64,000 nt of DNA from Wuchereria bancrofti (lineage: Eukaryota; Nematoda; Chromadorea; Rhabditida; Onchocercidae). This document shows, piece after piece, positions 11,365 through 27,537 of this stretch. Position 1 is the stretch's first letter. Every line of letters starts with the position of its first letter. Location: contig SSBO01000014.1 of the NCBI GenBank assembly GCA_005281725.1, positions 418,789 to 482,788 of the forward strand, read 5' to 3'. Made by a program: the position numbers and the translations under genes. The notes under the pieces are model-generated. The model was not told where the DNA came from. It saw nothing but the letters and a program-made list of their open reading frames with translations, and did not search any database.

Positions 11365-14300
11365 TTATGTTTGCGAGAGATCGAAAAGTTCGCGTAGCAA
11401 TGGATTTAATTCGCTATTATTTAATCCATGATAAATGCGTAGCAAACTATGACTCAAATGATTCAATTCATCATCTAATTTCTTGAGTAATTCTTGATAT
11501 GCTCTTTCCGCTTCAGATGCCACATAAAGATTGCCAAGATATCTGAATTTATAATATTTGAAGTAATTGTTGTTGAATGAATTTTGTACTGAATGAATAA
11601 AGCATATAAATTAACGATTTCATTTTTAACTTATTCATAAATGATCAATGATATAGTAGTCTTCCTGTAAGATTTGTATAATTATTTCATCGAAATTTGA
11701 AGTTTATTTAATTCAAAATTCATTTAACATTAGCAAAATAGAAACTGAAAGATTGCATTAATAAAAATTTATATGCACATAGATTTATACCTTCTCAGAA
11801 CATCACAATATCTTTGTCTTATCTTTTGCAATTTTTGAATATCTTGAAGATTGGTACGAAATGGTGAAAATAGTGTTATTGCATTGAGCAATAGCATAAT
11901 ATACTCATTCTTACCCCATTTTTCGCCAAATGTTGTCAGAAATCTGCAAAAGATACTTTAAAACTCAAATTTACCTAAATTTTTCTATTCCAAAAACTTT
12001 ATGTTATATTAATTCTACCTGTAATTTTTGAAGCAAAGAATGATTAATTTATAAAAATTAAATTTATAAAACTAGTGTATGAATATATTCATACCTTTTA
12101 TGCTCCTCATAATGTTTCAGTTCCTTAGAATTTTTTAGTATATCCAATTTGATTTCCAATTCNTATTAATTCTACCTGTAATTTTTGAAGCAAAGAATGA
12201 TTAATTTATAAAAATTAAATTTATAAAACTAGTGTATGAATATATTCATACCTTTTATGCTCCTCATAATGTTTCAGTTCCTTAGAATTTTTTAGTATAT
12301 CCAATTTGATTTCCAATTCTGTTGGACCCTGAAATAGAATTTTAAAAAAAATATCAAAAATTCAACTCACGTGGTTGGTTCTTCATACAATTTGAAGATA
12401 ACTATTATTTTTCACCTTTTATGCTTACGTAAGTAAAAAGTACTAGAAAGTATGCTATAACCATTCAGAATTGCAAGATTTTAAATTATTTTTAAAATAA
12501 GCATAAATCACAAAATATTTCGAACATTTTCAAAATAAACTACTTCTAGAAATATTTTAAGGCATTGTAAAATTACGAAATAAAGTGGTATTGACGGAAA
12601 GAATTTAATACTTTAACTTATCAGGAAAAAAAAGTATGAAAATAAATGTATGCAAAAAAAAAAAAAAAAATGAAAAAATACAATTTGTTAAGATTTACTG
12701 GAAAGAAAACTGATAATGATTAAAAACAAAAAATCATATAAGCATTCTTACTTAAAAATTATTAAAATAAAGGCTACAATTAACAATGCATAATAGAAGT
12801 TATGTTTTAAAAGAGGAAATAACAAAATTTGATATGAAAATACGATATTTCAACAAAACAATATAAAGGAAGTATGTAATTTATATGAGTATATATGATT
12901 AATACAATTGGAAGTAATAATAATTTCTGAATGATTTTAGACTTCATTTTTCTTTCTTTTTTTTTTTTTTTTTTGAAACTTGAAGTTTTTACTATGGTTA
13001 AATTTCATATTTCTAAAGTTGGATAAATTCAGTCATTAGTAAAAAAACAAAAAGTTATTAATATTTAAGGTGTAGAAAGATTTTTCATACCTGTACAATT
13101 AGCATGTAAAAATTTACATTTCATACAGGTAAGAATTCAAACCTGTATTACACTAGTATTCCATGCATGTTTCTTTTGATCAAATACCATAACTCCTCGT
13201 AATATCAGTAATTCACTGCATGATCCTATAGAGAGAATGGAATAAGCAATTTTATTTTTACTCAGCAAATTAAATTTGCTATTTTAACTCAAATGCATCC
13301 CTAATTTTGATGGAATTTTTGAAAATTTTATGAATATATTCCATTCAATGAGAATAAACTTTGAACAGTCTCAAAATTAAAATCAAAATTCATTTTTTAC
13401 ATTGATTACTTTTAAAATGAAATGATATCATTTAAAACAAATAATAATTTTGTGTTTTCACAAAATAAACAAAATTAGTGTTAATTATGCACATCTAATT
13501 TTGCGCCATATTTCTTCAATTGAATTCGAAATTCTTGTCAAATTAAAAGAAGATTTTTGAATTAGAGCATTTAAAATCTATTGGAAATTGCTCAAGAAAT
13601 TGGAAAATGATATTATTTAGTGACAAACCTTTAAGAACAGAAATTTGATCTTTGCTTGATAAACTTTTGAAAAATGTTAGTTCTTTAGCCATGTTAATGA
13701 TACGTCGAAGTGCCAAATCGGTCATTCGGACAACATCCATAAGTGATAACTCATTGGAATGTTTTTGATTTGTAGATAAATCCAACGGTTGTTTGAGGAT
13801 ATCATTAGCGGTAATTAATTCCTTAAAAATTATTTAAAATTTTCCAAATTTTACAAAATATATATAGCAAAAATTTTTGTTTGGTTTTGATTTTTAATTT
13901 AAATTTAATATCATACTTATTTTATTGTGCTCACTTTTAATAGATAATTAGTACTTTCTCAGACAATGCAGTAATTTACTTGAAGTAGTAATTTATCATC
14001 TGCAAACAATCGTTCAAATGCATCCACAGAGAAGCAATNAAAAAAAAAAAAAAAATGAAAAAATACAATTTGTTAAGATTTACTGGAAAGAAAACTGATA
14101 ATGATTAAAAACAAAAAATCATATAAGCATTCTTACTTAAAAATTATTAAAATAAAGGCTACAATTAACAATGCATAATAGAAGTTATGTTTTAAAAGAG
14201 GAAATAACAAAATTTGATATGAAAATACGATATTTCAACAAAACAATATAAAGGAAGTATGTAATTTATATGAGTATATATGATTAATACAATTGGAAGT

Positions 14301-17300
14301 AATAATAATTTCTGAATGATTTTAGACTTCATTTTTCTTTCTTTTTTTTTTTTTTTTTTGAAACTTGAAGTTTTTACTATGGTTAAATTTCATATTTCTA
14401 AAGTTGGATAAATTCAGTCATTAGTAAAAAAACAAAAAGTTATTAATATTTAAGGTGTAGAAAGATTTTTCATACCTGTACAATTAGCATGTAAAAATTT
14501 ACATTTCATACAGGTAAGAATTCAAACCTGTATTACACTAGTATTCCATGCATGTTTCTTTTGATCAAATACCATAACTCCTCGTAATATCAGTAATTCA
14601 CTGCATGATCCTATAGAGAGAATGGAATAAGCAATTTTATTTTTACTCAGCAAATTAAATTTGCTATTTTAACTCAAATGCATCCCTAATTTTGATGGAA
14701 TTTTTGAAAATTTTATGAATATATTCCATTCAATGAGAATAAACTTTGAACAGTCTCAAAATTAAAATCAAAATTCATTTTTTACATTGATTACTTTTAA
14801 AATGAAATGATATCATTTAAAACAAATAATAATTTTGTGTTTTCACAAAATAAACAAAATTAGTGTTAATTATGCACATCTAATTTTGCGCCATATTTCT
14901 TCAATTGAATTCGAAATTCTTGTCAAATTAAAAGAAGATTTTTGAATTAGAGCATTTAAAATCTATTGGAAATTGCTCAAGAAATTGGAAAATGATATTA
15001 TTTAGTGACAAACCTTTAAGAACAGAAATTTGATCTTTGCTTGATAAACTTTTGAAAAATGTTAGTTCTTTAGCCATGTTAATGATACGTCGAAGTGCCA
15101 AATCGGTCATTCGGACAACATCCATAAGTGATAACTCATTGGAATGTTTTTGATTTGTAGATAAATCCAACGGTTGTTTGAGGATATCATTAGCGGTAAT
15201 TAATTCCTTAAAAATTATTTAAAATTTTCCAAATTTTACAAAATATATATAGCAAAAATTTTTGTTTGGTTTTGATTTTTAATTTAAATTTAATATCATA
15301 CTTATTTTATTGTGCTCACTTTTAATAGATAATTAGTACTTTCTCAGACAATGCAGTAATTTACTTGAAGTAGTAATTTATCATCTGCAAACAATCGTTC
15401 AAATGCATCCACAGAGAAGCAATTGTCATCTGAAATTATTTTACTTTGAAATAGCAAAATATTTCAATACTACCAAAAATTATTTGCGAACTAAATTGAC
15501 ACTCATATAGCAAATCAAAAATTTGAAAGCAAAAGGTAAAATAAACGTGCAAAAACACAGATGGTTTTACGTGAATTTTTACGTGAGCTTATTGTAAAAG
15601 ATTTTGCTTTTTCTACTTGATGTACATCTAAAGAGATGAAATTTTTGGACATATTAGACTAACTCATTAAAAAAACAAAAAAAAAAAAAGGAAAAAATAA
15701 AAAACTTTTAGCTGAAATGTACGCCTGTTGTACGGCTGTTGTTGCCGATGTTGCTAAACAAATATTTCCATTCCATGCTGTTGACATTTCCGGTAAAACG
15801 GATACTGGCATTTGTGGCATAGGCGTTAAGCAATTCGGTATTACCAGCGGATAGTCTATCCTATTTTTAACATTAAAATTAAATGTCATATTTCACAAAT
15901 TAAAAATTACAACAAAATTTTAATTTTAAATTTAAGGAAAACCCTCGCTCAGGATAAAAATTGTCGTGATTTGGTCGAGAAAATTGATTCATTGGATTGA
16001 ATGGAGCAATAATTTCATCTGATTGCGAAAATCTTTGCTCTGTAAATGATGATACAGCAATTAACTTAGTATGCGCAGGATAGAATCCACAAGTACATTT
16101 GCATTGACATGCTGTTAAGCATCTGAAAATTTTAGCATTTATAGCAAATTCATTCAATTGTTTTCTTTTTTTTTTTTTTTTGCAATCAATATCAAAAAAA
16201 TAAATGTTGCAAGTTACATTCTATCTAATTATATTCCTTTTCACTCTTTCATGTTTCAAAATCTGAAATATGATAAGGATACATTTAAAACAACAACAAA
16301 GATGAGTTGAATAAATTTAAATTTTAACTCAAAAACAAAAATTATTCATCACTTGGTTGAAAATATTTTACAACCTAAAATAATTTAGAAATTATTTAGA
16401 CAACAATTTCAATTAGTGAAAATTTATCATTTATTAAAATACAACTATCTATTTAAAAAAGAAAAAAAAAAATGACACATATTGAAGAAATAAAACACCC
16501 TAAATTTGAGTACTGCTGAATAATAATTTTCATTAAAAATTCCTGATTTAATAAACTACTACCTCATAGTTGATTTTTTAACAAGTTCTACAAGAATTTG
16601 TTTTGGTACTGCAACATCACCATCATCAATTTGATCAAATATTTTTTTGATTTCTTCATCATTTTCCGGAATTGTCGATAGTCTATGTTTCCGTGATCGA
16701 TAACCTTCTCGCATTATCCATTCCTTTTTCATGCCTACCTGTAGAAAAGGGAAAAGTTTCCATTTTTAATGCTAAATATATTTGTCAAATTGGAAGTGAA
16801 TATATTTGTAAGTTTTGAAATTTGCTTGATTAATTAATAATTCAAATTGAAAATGGAAAAAGTAAGGTAAGAAAAAAGAAAAAAGAAATCAAACGAATCT
16901 TTAATTTTGCATTTTGTTACATACCTGAAAACAACGTTGCAATCGACATGATTGACAAAATCTTCGTTTTAACACATTTATGACACATTTTTGATTGAAT
17001 GGACATTTTAGAGACTTAAAATAATTGCTTTTAATTAATATACTGAAATTAAAAAAAAAAAAAGAGAAGAAACTTATACAATTTATTACACTACAGAGAA
17101 TGCCTTTTTAAATAAACAAATGCATCTAGAAATAAACTATGAAGTGAAATTAGTGATAGCTGTAATGTAATATTTGCCTTATCATTATTAATTAGNTTAC
17201 GTGAATTTTTACGTGAGCTTATTGTAAAAGATTTTGCTTTTTCTACTTGATGTACATCTAAAGAGATGAAATTTTTGGACATATTAGACTAACTCATTAA

Positions 17301-19443
17301 AAAAACAAAAAAAAAAAAAGGAAAAAATAAAAAACTTTTAGCTGAAATGTACGCCTGTTGTACGGCTGTTGTTGCCGATGTTGCTAAACAAATATTTCCA
17401 TTCCATGCTGTTGACATTTCCGGTAAAACGGATACTGGCATTTGTGGCATAGGCGTTAAGCAATTCGGTATTACCAGCGGATAGTCTATCCTATTTTTAA
17501 CATTAAAATTAAATGTCATATTTCACAAATTAAAAATTACAACAAAATTTTAATTTTAAATTTAAGGAAAACCCTCGCTCAGGATAAAAATTGTCGTGAT
17601 TTGGTCGAGAAAATTGATTCATTGGATTGAATGGAGCAATAATTTCATCTGATTGCGAAAATCTTTGCTCTGTAAATGATGATACAGCAATTAACTTAGT
17701 ATGCGCAGGATAGAATCCACAAGTACATTTGCATTGACATGCTGTTAAGCATCTGAAAATTTTAGCATTTATAGCAAATTCATTCAATTGTTTTCTTTTT
17801 TTTTTTTTTTTGCAATCAATATCAAAAAAATAAATGTTGCAAGTTACATTCTATCTAATTATATTCCTTTTCACTCTTTCATGTTTCAAAATCTGAAATA
17901 TGATAAGGATACATTTAAAACAACAACAAAGATGAGTTGAATAAATTTAAATTTTAACTCAAAAACAAAAATTATTCATCACTTGGTTGAAAATATTTTA
18001 CAACCTAAAATAATTTAGAAATTATTTAGACAACAATTTCAATTAGTGAAAATTTATCATTTATTAAAATACAACTATCTATTTAAAAAAGAAAAAAAAA
18101 AATGACACATATTGAAGAAATAAAACACCCTAAATTTGAGTACTGCTGAATAATAATTTTCATTAAAAATTCCTGATTTAATAAACTACTACCTCATAGT
18201 TGATTTTTTAACAAGTTCTACAAGAATTTGTTTTGGTACTGCAACATCACCATCATCAATTTGATCAAATATTTTTTTGATTTCTTCATCATTTTCCGGA
18301 ATTGTCGATAGTCTATGTTTCCGTGATCGATAACCTTCTCGCATTATCCATTCCTTTTTCATGCCTACCTGTAGAAAAGGGAAAAGTTTCCATTTTTAAT
18401 GCTAAATATATTTGTCAAATTGGAAGTGAATATATTTGTAAGTTTTGAAATTTGCTTGATTAATTAATAATTCAAATTGAAAATGGAAAAAGTAAGGTAA
18501 GAAAAAAGAAAAAAGAAATCAAACGAATCTTTAATTTTGCATTTTGTTACATACCTGAAAACAACGTTGCAATCGACATGATTGACAAAATCTTCGTTTT
18601 AACACATTTATGACACATTTTTGATTGAATGGACATTTTAGAGACTTAAAATAATTGCTTTTAATTAATATACTGAAATTAAAAAAAAAAAAAGAGAAGA
18701 AACTTATACAATTTATTACACTACAGAGAATGCCTTTTTAAATAAACAAATGCATCTAGAAATAAACTATGAAGTGAAATTAGTGATAGCTGTAATGTAA
18801 TATTTGCCTTATCATTATTAATTAGATTTAATCAAAATTTTTTAATCAAAAATTTTATGAAATTAGATTAATTGCTATTAATATAATATACGATTACTGT
18901 TTCAATTTAAAAATTATGAACATAGTGTAATATTTTAATTTTATAAAGTTAGAGTGTAAGTATTTTAATTTTATGAAAAAAAAATCTAATTAATAACCTC
19001 TTGACGATTAGCATTACGTCGAAAAAATGCTTTACATGATTCACATGTTATCACTGAGAAATTATAACCAATGGCACGATCACCACATACCTATTTAAAT
19101 TAACTTCTTTTTAATATTTAAAAAAAAAAACAAAATATTATTTAAAAAAAAAAAAAAGAAAGGATTTTTTTCTTTCACATATTCTACAAATTTCAAGATA
19201 ATTAAATTATCTTAATGTTTGAACTATTTGAAAAATTAACCTACATTACAATAAATGTGACTAAATAAATAAAATAGATAGCAATAAAAATTTATGAAAT
19301 GAAAAATTAAGCGATTAAATAAATGTTTACTCCACTTTGCATGATTTTTCCGATGATTGTGAATCGTTATTTTTGCTATCAGAAATGGCTAAATCATCTT
19401 CACTTGACAGAGATGATGACATTTTTACTTTCAATGCTTTCAT
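11365..19443 (-). CDS. Nuclear hormone receptor, DAF-12/NHR-8/NHR-48 (NR1J) group
   Basis: Ligand-regulated transcription factor of the nucleus, complete at 516 aa once assembly duplications are removed. Exons from the 5' end: 19443-19336, 19090-18998, 18644-18555, 18368-18193, 17752-17573, 17490-17336, 15429-15365, 15206-15014, 14610-14528, 12328-12252, 11943-11791, 11542-11365. Zinc finger 1 begins at Cys35 (CKVCGD) and carries the P-box CESCKAFFRR. Finger 2 runs C71-x5-C-x9-C-x2-C90, followed by VGMKKEW at 98-104. That P-box and VGMKKEW are hallmarks of the DAF-12/NHR-8 group, which binds steroid-like ligands such as dafachronic acids in DAF-12. The hinge has a cysteine cluster at 157-167. 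The ligand-binding domain fills about 269-516 and ends in an AF-2 core, LLRELF (506-511). An AG upstream of the ATG (TTTATAG) could be a spliced-leader acceptor. Which member of the group it is cannot be told by eye. Confidence 0.93.
12007..12319. repeat. Direct duplication of 156 bp around a single N
   Basis: 12007-12162 and 12164-12319 are the same sequence, separated by one N at 12163. The first copy holds a receptor exon (from 12095) cut off at the N; the second holds it complete (12252-12328). Perfect identity and the N between the copies point to two contigs joined without merging their overlap. Confidence 0.9.
12655..15423. repeat. Direct duplication of about 1.38 kb around a single N
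   Basis: 12655-14038 and 14040-15423 match throughout at an offset of 1385, with one N at 14039. Both copies hold the two receptor exons of the early ligand-binding domain: 13143-13225 and 13629-13821 in the left copy, 14528-14610 and 15014-15206 in the right. The exon next upstream is cut at the N in the left copy and complete only in the right (15365-15429). Introns are as identical as exons, which favours an unmerged contig overlap over a genuine exon duplication. Confidence 0.9.
15567..18825. repeat. Direct duplication of 1629 bp around a single N
   Basis: 15567-17195 and 17197-18825 match at an offset of 1630, with one N at 17196. Four receptor exons are doubled: second zinc finger, C-terminal extension, hinge with the cysteine cluster, and the next hinge exon. 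Left-copy exons are 15706-15860, 15943-16122, 16563-16738 and 16925-17014. Taken literally the assembly would give a receptor with repeated fingers, which is probably false. Confidence 0.9.
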
Positions 19444-20773
19444 TTTACAGACTATAAACGAGCAAAATACATAACGTTTTTTAATTGCTAAGCTAACGTT
19501 CTAAACTTTATCAGTCGTTCAAAATGCTTATCTGTAATATTCTGATAACAAATCAAAAAAAAAAAAAAAAAAAAGTAGAAAGATGGCTACAATTTTTCAA
19601 AATCTGAAAATATGTTAAACTTGATAAATTTTTTCAAAATTTTTTGATCATATTATATTAACTGTAAAAATTTTGGGAAAAAACAAAAGATAAGAATAAA
19701 ATAAGCTTACAGAATAGTTTCTTAATTCATCCCTAAATCAAATTAATCAGATCATCTCTTTTTTTTTTTTTAATCATTTTCTAAATACGTTTATTATTGA
19801 TATAACATATTTAAAACTGCTATTGCGTTCAACAATTTTGATTATATAATTTCATGCACAAATGAACAAAAAAAAAAAAAGTGTTAAATTTTTACACAAA
19901 TAACGATAATTAATCAATTTGTTCAAATTTAATTTATTTTACTTCACTTTGATCATTTTTATTTAATTTATTTTAATCTGAAACTTACTTATGTTTTACT
20001 AAAGTTAGTTAAAATTTTAACACTGAATTTAATTTGTCATTTCACTGAGCCTATTTAATGTCAAATTAAAATATATTTGCTTCAGTTTAATTTAACGTTA
20101 ATTCCTCATTTAATTGCTGAAAAATAGTGCAAATAATTTCTCAATCAACTCAAGAAACAGCTGCTTTTCTTCAATAATTTCAAAAATTTCACTTTCACCA
20201 ACATTGATGCATACACATTCACACATACACAAACACACACGCATGCACATACATACACACACACACACATACATACATATCTTATATATTTATATACACA
20301 AACAAATATGCATCATTTATCTATATCCCTGTAGCTAATAGATTTTAAGATTTTTTTTTCTTTTTCAAAATATCAATTATCCCAGATGCTATGATAAGTT
20401 TACTTCATCTACCACCATTATATCCCTATCATACGAACGTTTAACGTTTAATTTTCATCCTTATCAGCTATCAGTCTTCCTTTATTCATTCCTTTGTTTT
20501 TCCTATAAATCGATGATAAAAAAAGTTTGATAAAAGTATCAGTTAGTCAATATTTTATATTTAAATTTATTTCAACCTATTATACATTCCAATCTATTGA
20601 TTATACCGTACTTTTTTTTTCATTTCAATACTTTTCCAACTTATTGATAATACTTAACTTTTTTTTTCCTAAATCATAACAACTGTTTTATTACATCCTA
20701 TCAAAGTGAAATAATATTATATTTGATATCGATATAATTGTTAGTGTCAAAAATGTTACAATCGGAAATTCAC
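19444..20773. other. Intergenic, upstream of the nuclear receptor
   Basis: No credible coding exon seen. It is very AT-rich with A and T runs. A CA-rich stretch of ACAC and ATAC words lies at about 20210-20300. It should hold the promoter of the receptor on the minus strand; no specific element could be recognised. Confidence 0.5.
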
Positions 20774-20942
<169 letters not shown>

Positions 20943-21072
20943 GAAGTTATCTCACTTAATGGGTGATAGAAATTTCATTTTTCTTATTGATCATTTATTT
21001 TGTTTGAATTTATTATTTCAGAAGCGAAGAAAAAATAAATAAATTGAACTTTTACCATTTTTTTTTCTTTAT

Positions 21073-21083
21073 NNNNNNNNNNN
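21073..21083. other. Assembly gap of 11 N
   Basis: Eleven N between T-rich sequence and a long run of very T-rich DNA. The missing 5' exons of the PI4K2 gene most likely fall here. Confidence 0.98.
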
Positions 21084-21192
21084 TTTTTTTTTTATTTTTT
21101 CGTTTTCTCTTTGTTACACATTTTTTTTTTTTTTTTTTTTAAAAAAAATTTTGGTTTTTTTTTTTTTACTTTTTTTTTTTTTTTTTGGCAAA

Positions 21193-21227
<35 letters not shown>

Positions 21228-21300
21228 ATTTTTTTTTTTTTTGATTGGTTAATTATGATTTAGAGGGATTTTTTTTTTTTTTTTAATATTATTATCATAT
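21084..21300. repeat. Degraded copy of the 49.36-49.54 kb sequence
   Basis: The stretch after the gap starts with the same words as 49361-49410, including CGTTTTCTCTTTGTTACACA. It then follows that sequence loosely: GGCAAAACCAGAC against GGCAAAACAGAAC, and GATTGGTTAATTATGATTTAG against a similar stretch near 49496. Homopolymers are inflated and most other bases are lost. This looks like unpolished long-read gap filling rather than a real second locus. Confidence 0.6.
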
Positions 21301-21305
21301 TGCAG

Positions 21306-24300
<2,995 letters not shown>

Positions 24301-24343
24301 ATTTATGAATGAAAATCAATAATATATGCTTTACTGATTGATG

Positions 24344-24349
24344 AATAAA
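24344..24349 (+). promoter_or_regulatory. Poly(A) signal of PI4K2
   Basis: AATAAA 44 bases after the stop codon; the same signal recurs in the duplicate at 25545-25550. Confidence 0.5.
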
Positions 24350-27300
24350 ATTTAATATTTGTTATGTTACAACACACTGATAATGTTTGAAAAATTACAA
24401 AATTGTTAAAATCATTGATTGTTACACTTGATAACTAATCTGATAATAATTCAATTGAAATATTATTTTCTCAAAAGAAATAATGAAATTTGCTAAATTT
24501 CTATCCAACATTTTATTGAAATTTTATCCTCCATTTTAATTTAATTTTATTTTTTTCTATTTATTGATATTAGTAGTATTAATTAATTGTTTATTTTATT
24601 TTATTTTTTATACTTATTGATAGTAGTAGTAGTAGTAAAAGTAGTATTTACTATTAATTGTACTATGGATAATTTCCAGAAATTTTCAGCAACAATCAAT
24701 CTTAGTCGTTAATAATAAAGGTAGAAAAAAATGAAACAAAAAAATAAAAATAAAGAAAAAACAATATAATTCTGATTATATTAATAATAGTGGAAGTAAT
24801 CACTAAAGGTAAACGTTTAATTGATTGAAATTATTGAAATGTACGAAAAAAAAGAAGTATTTTTAGGAAAAGAAAATTCTTTGAAAATATTTTGATTAGA
24901 TCACATTATCAATTAAAATTTTAGTGGTTAAAATATTATGAAAAAAAAAAAGACAAAATTAGAAATGAAAATAATAGTTCATATTTTGAAATGCTGAGAA
25001 AAGTAAACAACGACAAAAAGTTTCCTTCTTCTTTTTAAATAAGATTTAAAATACCAATAATTGAGCGTATTTATTTGTTATAAAAACTTATTGTAACTTA
25101 ATATTTAATAATAAATAAGTCACCTCTTTCATTCTGTTTTTTTTTTTTTTTTAACTTTTAATGAATAAAATTTCCAAGTTTTCTTTTTATACAATGATAG
25201 CAGATAGGATTGTCAACTTTTTTTTTTTCTTTTTATTTTAAAGATTTTTTATATGTCTTACAAAGTTTTACAAATAAAAATATGAATAAGCAATAAAAAA
25301 CATAAAAAGTGCTAAAAATTTAATCTTAATTAAATTAATTTAATTTGTTATAATTTAGGTGAAGAAACTCTTACTGATCATCCATCATCATCTAGTATAT
25401 CATTATCACAAAGCCAATGGCAAAATGTTGAGCCAAAAACATGGCCTGAAGGTTATCAACAAAAAGTTCAAACACGATCAGCTTTTTTTACCTGGTGGTA
25501 AATTTATGAATGAAAATCAATAATATATGCTTTACTGATTGATGAATAAAATTTAATATTTGTTATGTTACAACACACTGATAATGTTTGAAAAATTACA
25601 AAATTGTTAAAATCATTGATTGTTACACTTGATAACTAATCTGATAATAATTCAATTGAAATATTATTTTCTCAAAAGAAATAATGAAATTTGCTAAATT
25701 TCTATCCAACATTTTATTGAAATTTTATCCTCCATTTTAATTTAATTTTATTTTTTTCTATTTATTGATATTAGTAGTATTAATTAATTGTTTATTTTAT
25801 TTTATTTTTTATACTTATTGATAGTAGTAGTAGTAGTAAAAGTAGTATTTACTATTAATTGTACTATGGATAATTTCCAGAAATTTTCAGCAACAATCAA
25901 TCTTAGTCGTTAATAATAAAGGTAGAAAAAAATGAAACAAAAAAATAAAAATAAAGAAAAAACAATATAATTCTGATTATATTAATAATAGTGGAAGTAA
26001 TCACTAAAGGTAAACGTTTAATTGATTGAAATTATTGAAATGTACGAAAAAAAAGAAGTATTTTTAGGAAAAGAAAATTCTTTGAAAATATTTTGATTAG
26101 ATCACATTATCAATTAAAATTTTAGTGGTTAAAATATTATGAAAAAAAAAAAGACAAAATTAGAAATGAAAATAATAGTTCATATTTTGAAATGCTGAGA
26201 AAAGTAAACAACGACAAAAAGTTTCCTTCTTCTTTTTAAATAAGATTTAAAATACCAATAATTGAGCGTATTTATTTGTTATAAAAACTTATTGTAACTT
26301 AATATTTAATAATAAATAAGTCACCTCTTTCATTCTGTTTTTTTTTTCTTAATTTCAGGAGTTTCTTTTTTTTTTTTGTTAAATTTATAATTGCAAAGTG
26401 TCAGTTTTTATCATTCAAAGAATTAATTCAGCATATTACGCTAAACTCATTCGTTCATATGTAAATTTGAAAGTATCTAATGGAGTCTTCACAAAATTAA
26501 ACTGTTAAATTCACAAAAATAAGTTATGATATGCAAATGAATGATAATACTTTTATCACATCAAACTGACTTTTGTATTTTTTAAGTTATGCTAGATAAC
26601 ATTTACTTATTTGTGTCTCTTATTCATTTAAGAAAAAAAAAAAATTAAAATTTACTCCAAATGAACATAAAAAAGTCCGAGTCGATTTCATTTAAATCTA
26701 AAAAGTGCTTCATATAAAAATCTATTTGTTTTTTTTTTCTTTCTTTTAAATTAGCATAAATGATTTATAATAATAATTTTTATTTTCAAATTTCATAAAT
26801 TTATTATGATCAAATAAATTTAATATGAACAACAGTTAGATTTTTTTTTTCTTTTCATACTGGCAAAGTAAAAAAACTTTAGCAAATTATTTAATCAATT
26901 TTGTTTATTTAAATCTTATCATTCAATAAATTTTCCAAATGTATAGCAAATTTTGTGTATGCGTCGTTAGACGATTGTATAATGAAACAAATCAAATTTA
27001 CATTTTTTTTTTTTTTTGTTTTTAATAAATGAAAGTGAAAAAAAATTCTTAAATACTTTTTAAAATATGTGATGAAAGTATAGTAAAATAAAAAAAAATA
27101 ATAATAATAAAGTTGAGCAGGAAAAAAAAAAGTAATATAAACTGATTTTTCCATGAAAATTTTGAAAATTTAACAAAATGTATATCATCCTGGAATGGTT
27201 TTAAAAATTTTACGCTTCTTGAACATTTTTATTGGTGTAAATAAAGAACGAAAGGAAAAAAAAAAACTGAAGAATTTAAATGGTTACTTTGTTACTTTCT

Positions 27301-27537
27301 GTTGAAAATTTTATTGGATGTTACTAATTTAAATCTTTACTTTTCTTTCTTTATTTTAATTCAGGTTATATTTAATCAAATTTAAAAAACAAAACAAAGA
27401 TTGTAGGGATCGATAATGGACATTATGTTTTTAAAGTTTAAAAAAAAAGAAAAAAAGTGATTCAATTAAAATGAAATCATTTCTGCCTGTTTAAAAGAAT
27501 ATTATTTACCTACTATTACATAAAAGGAAAAAATGAA

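Noticed and set aside
12655..18825. True internal exon duplication creating a double-finger receptor
   Set aside because: Copies are identical in introns as well as exons and each pair meets at a single N. The de-duplicated chain gives one normal receptor.
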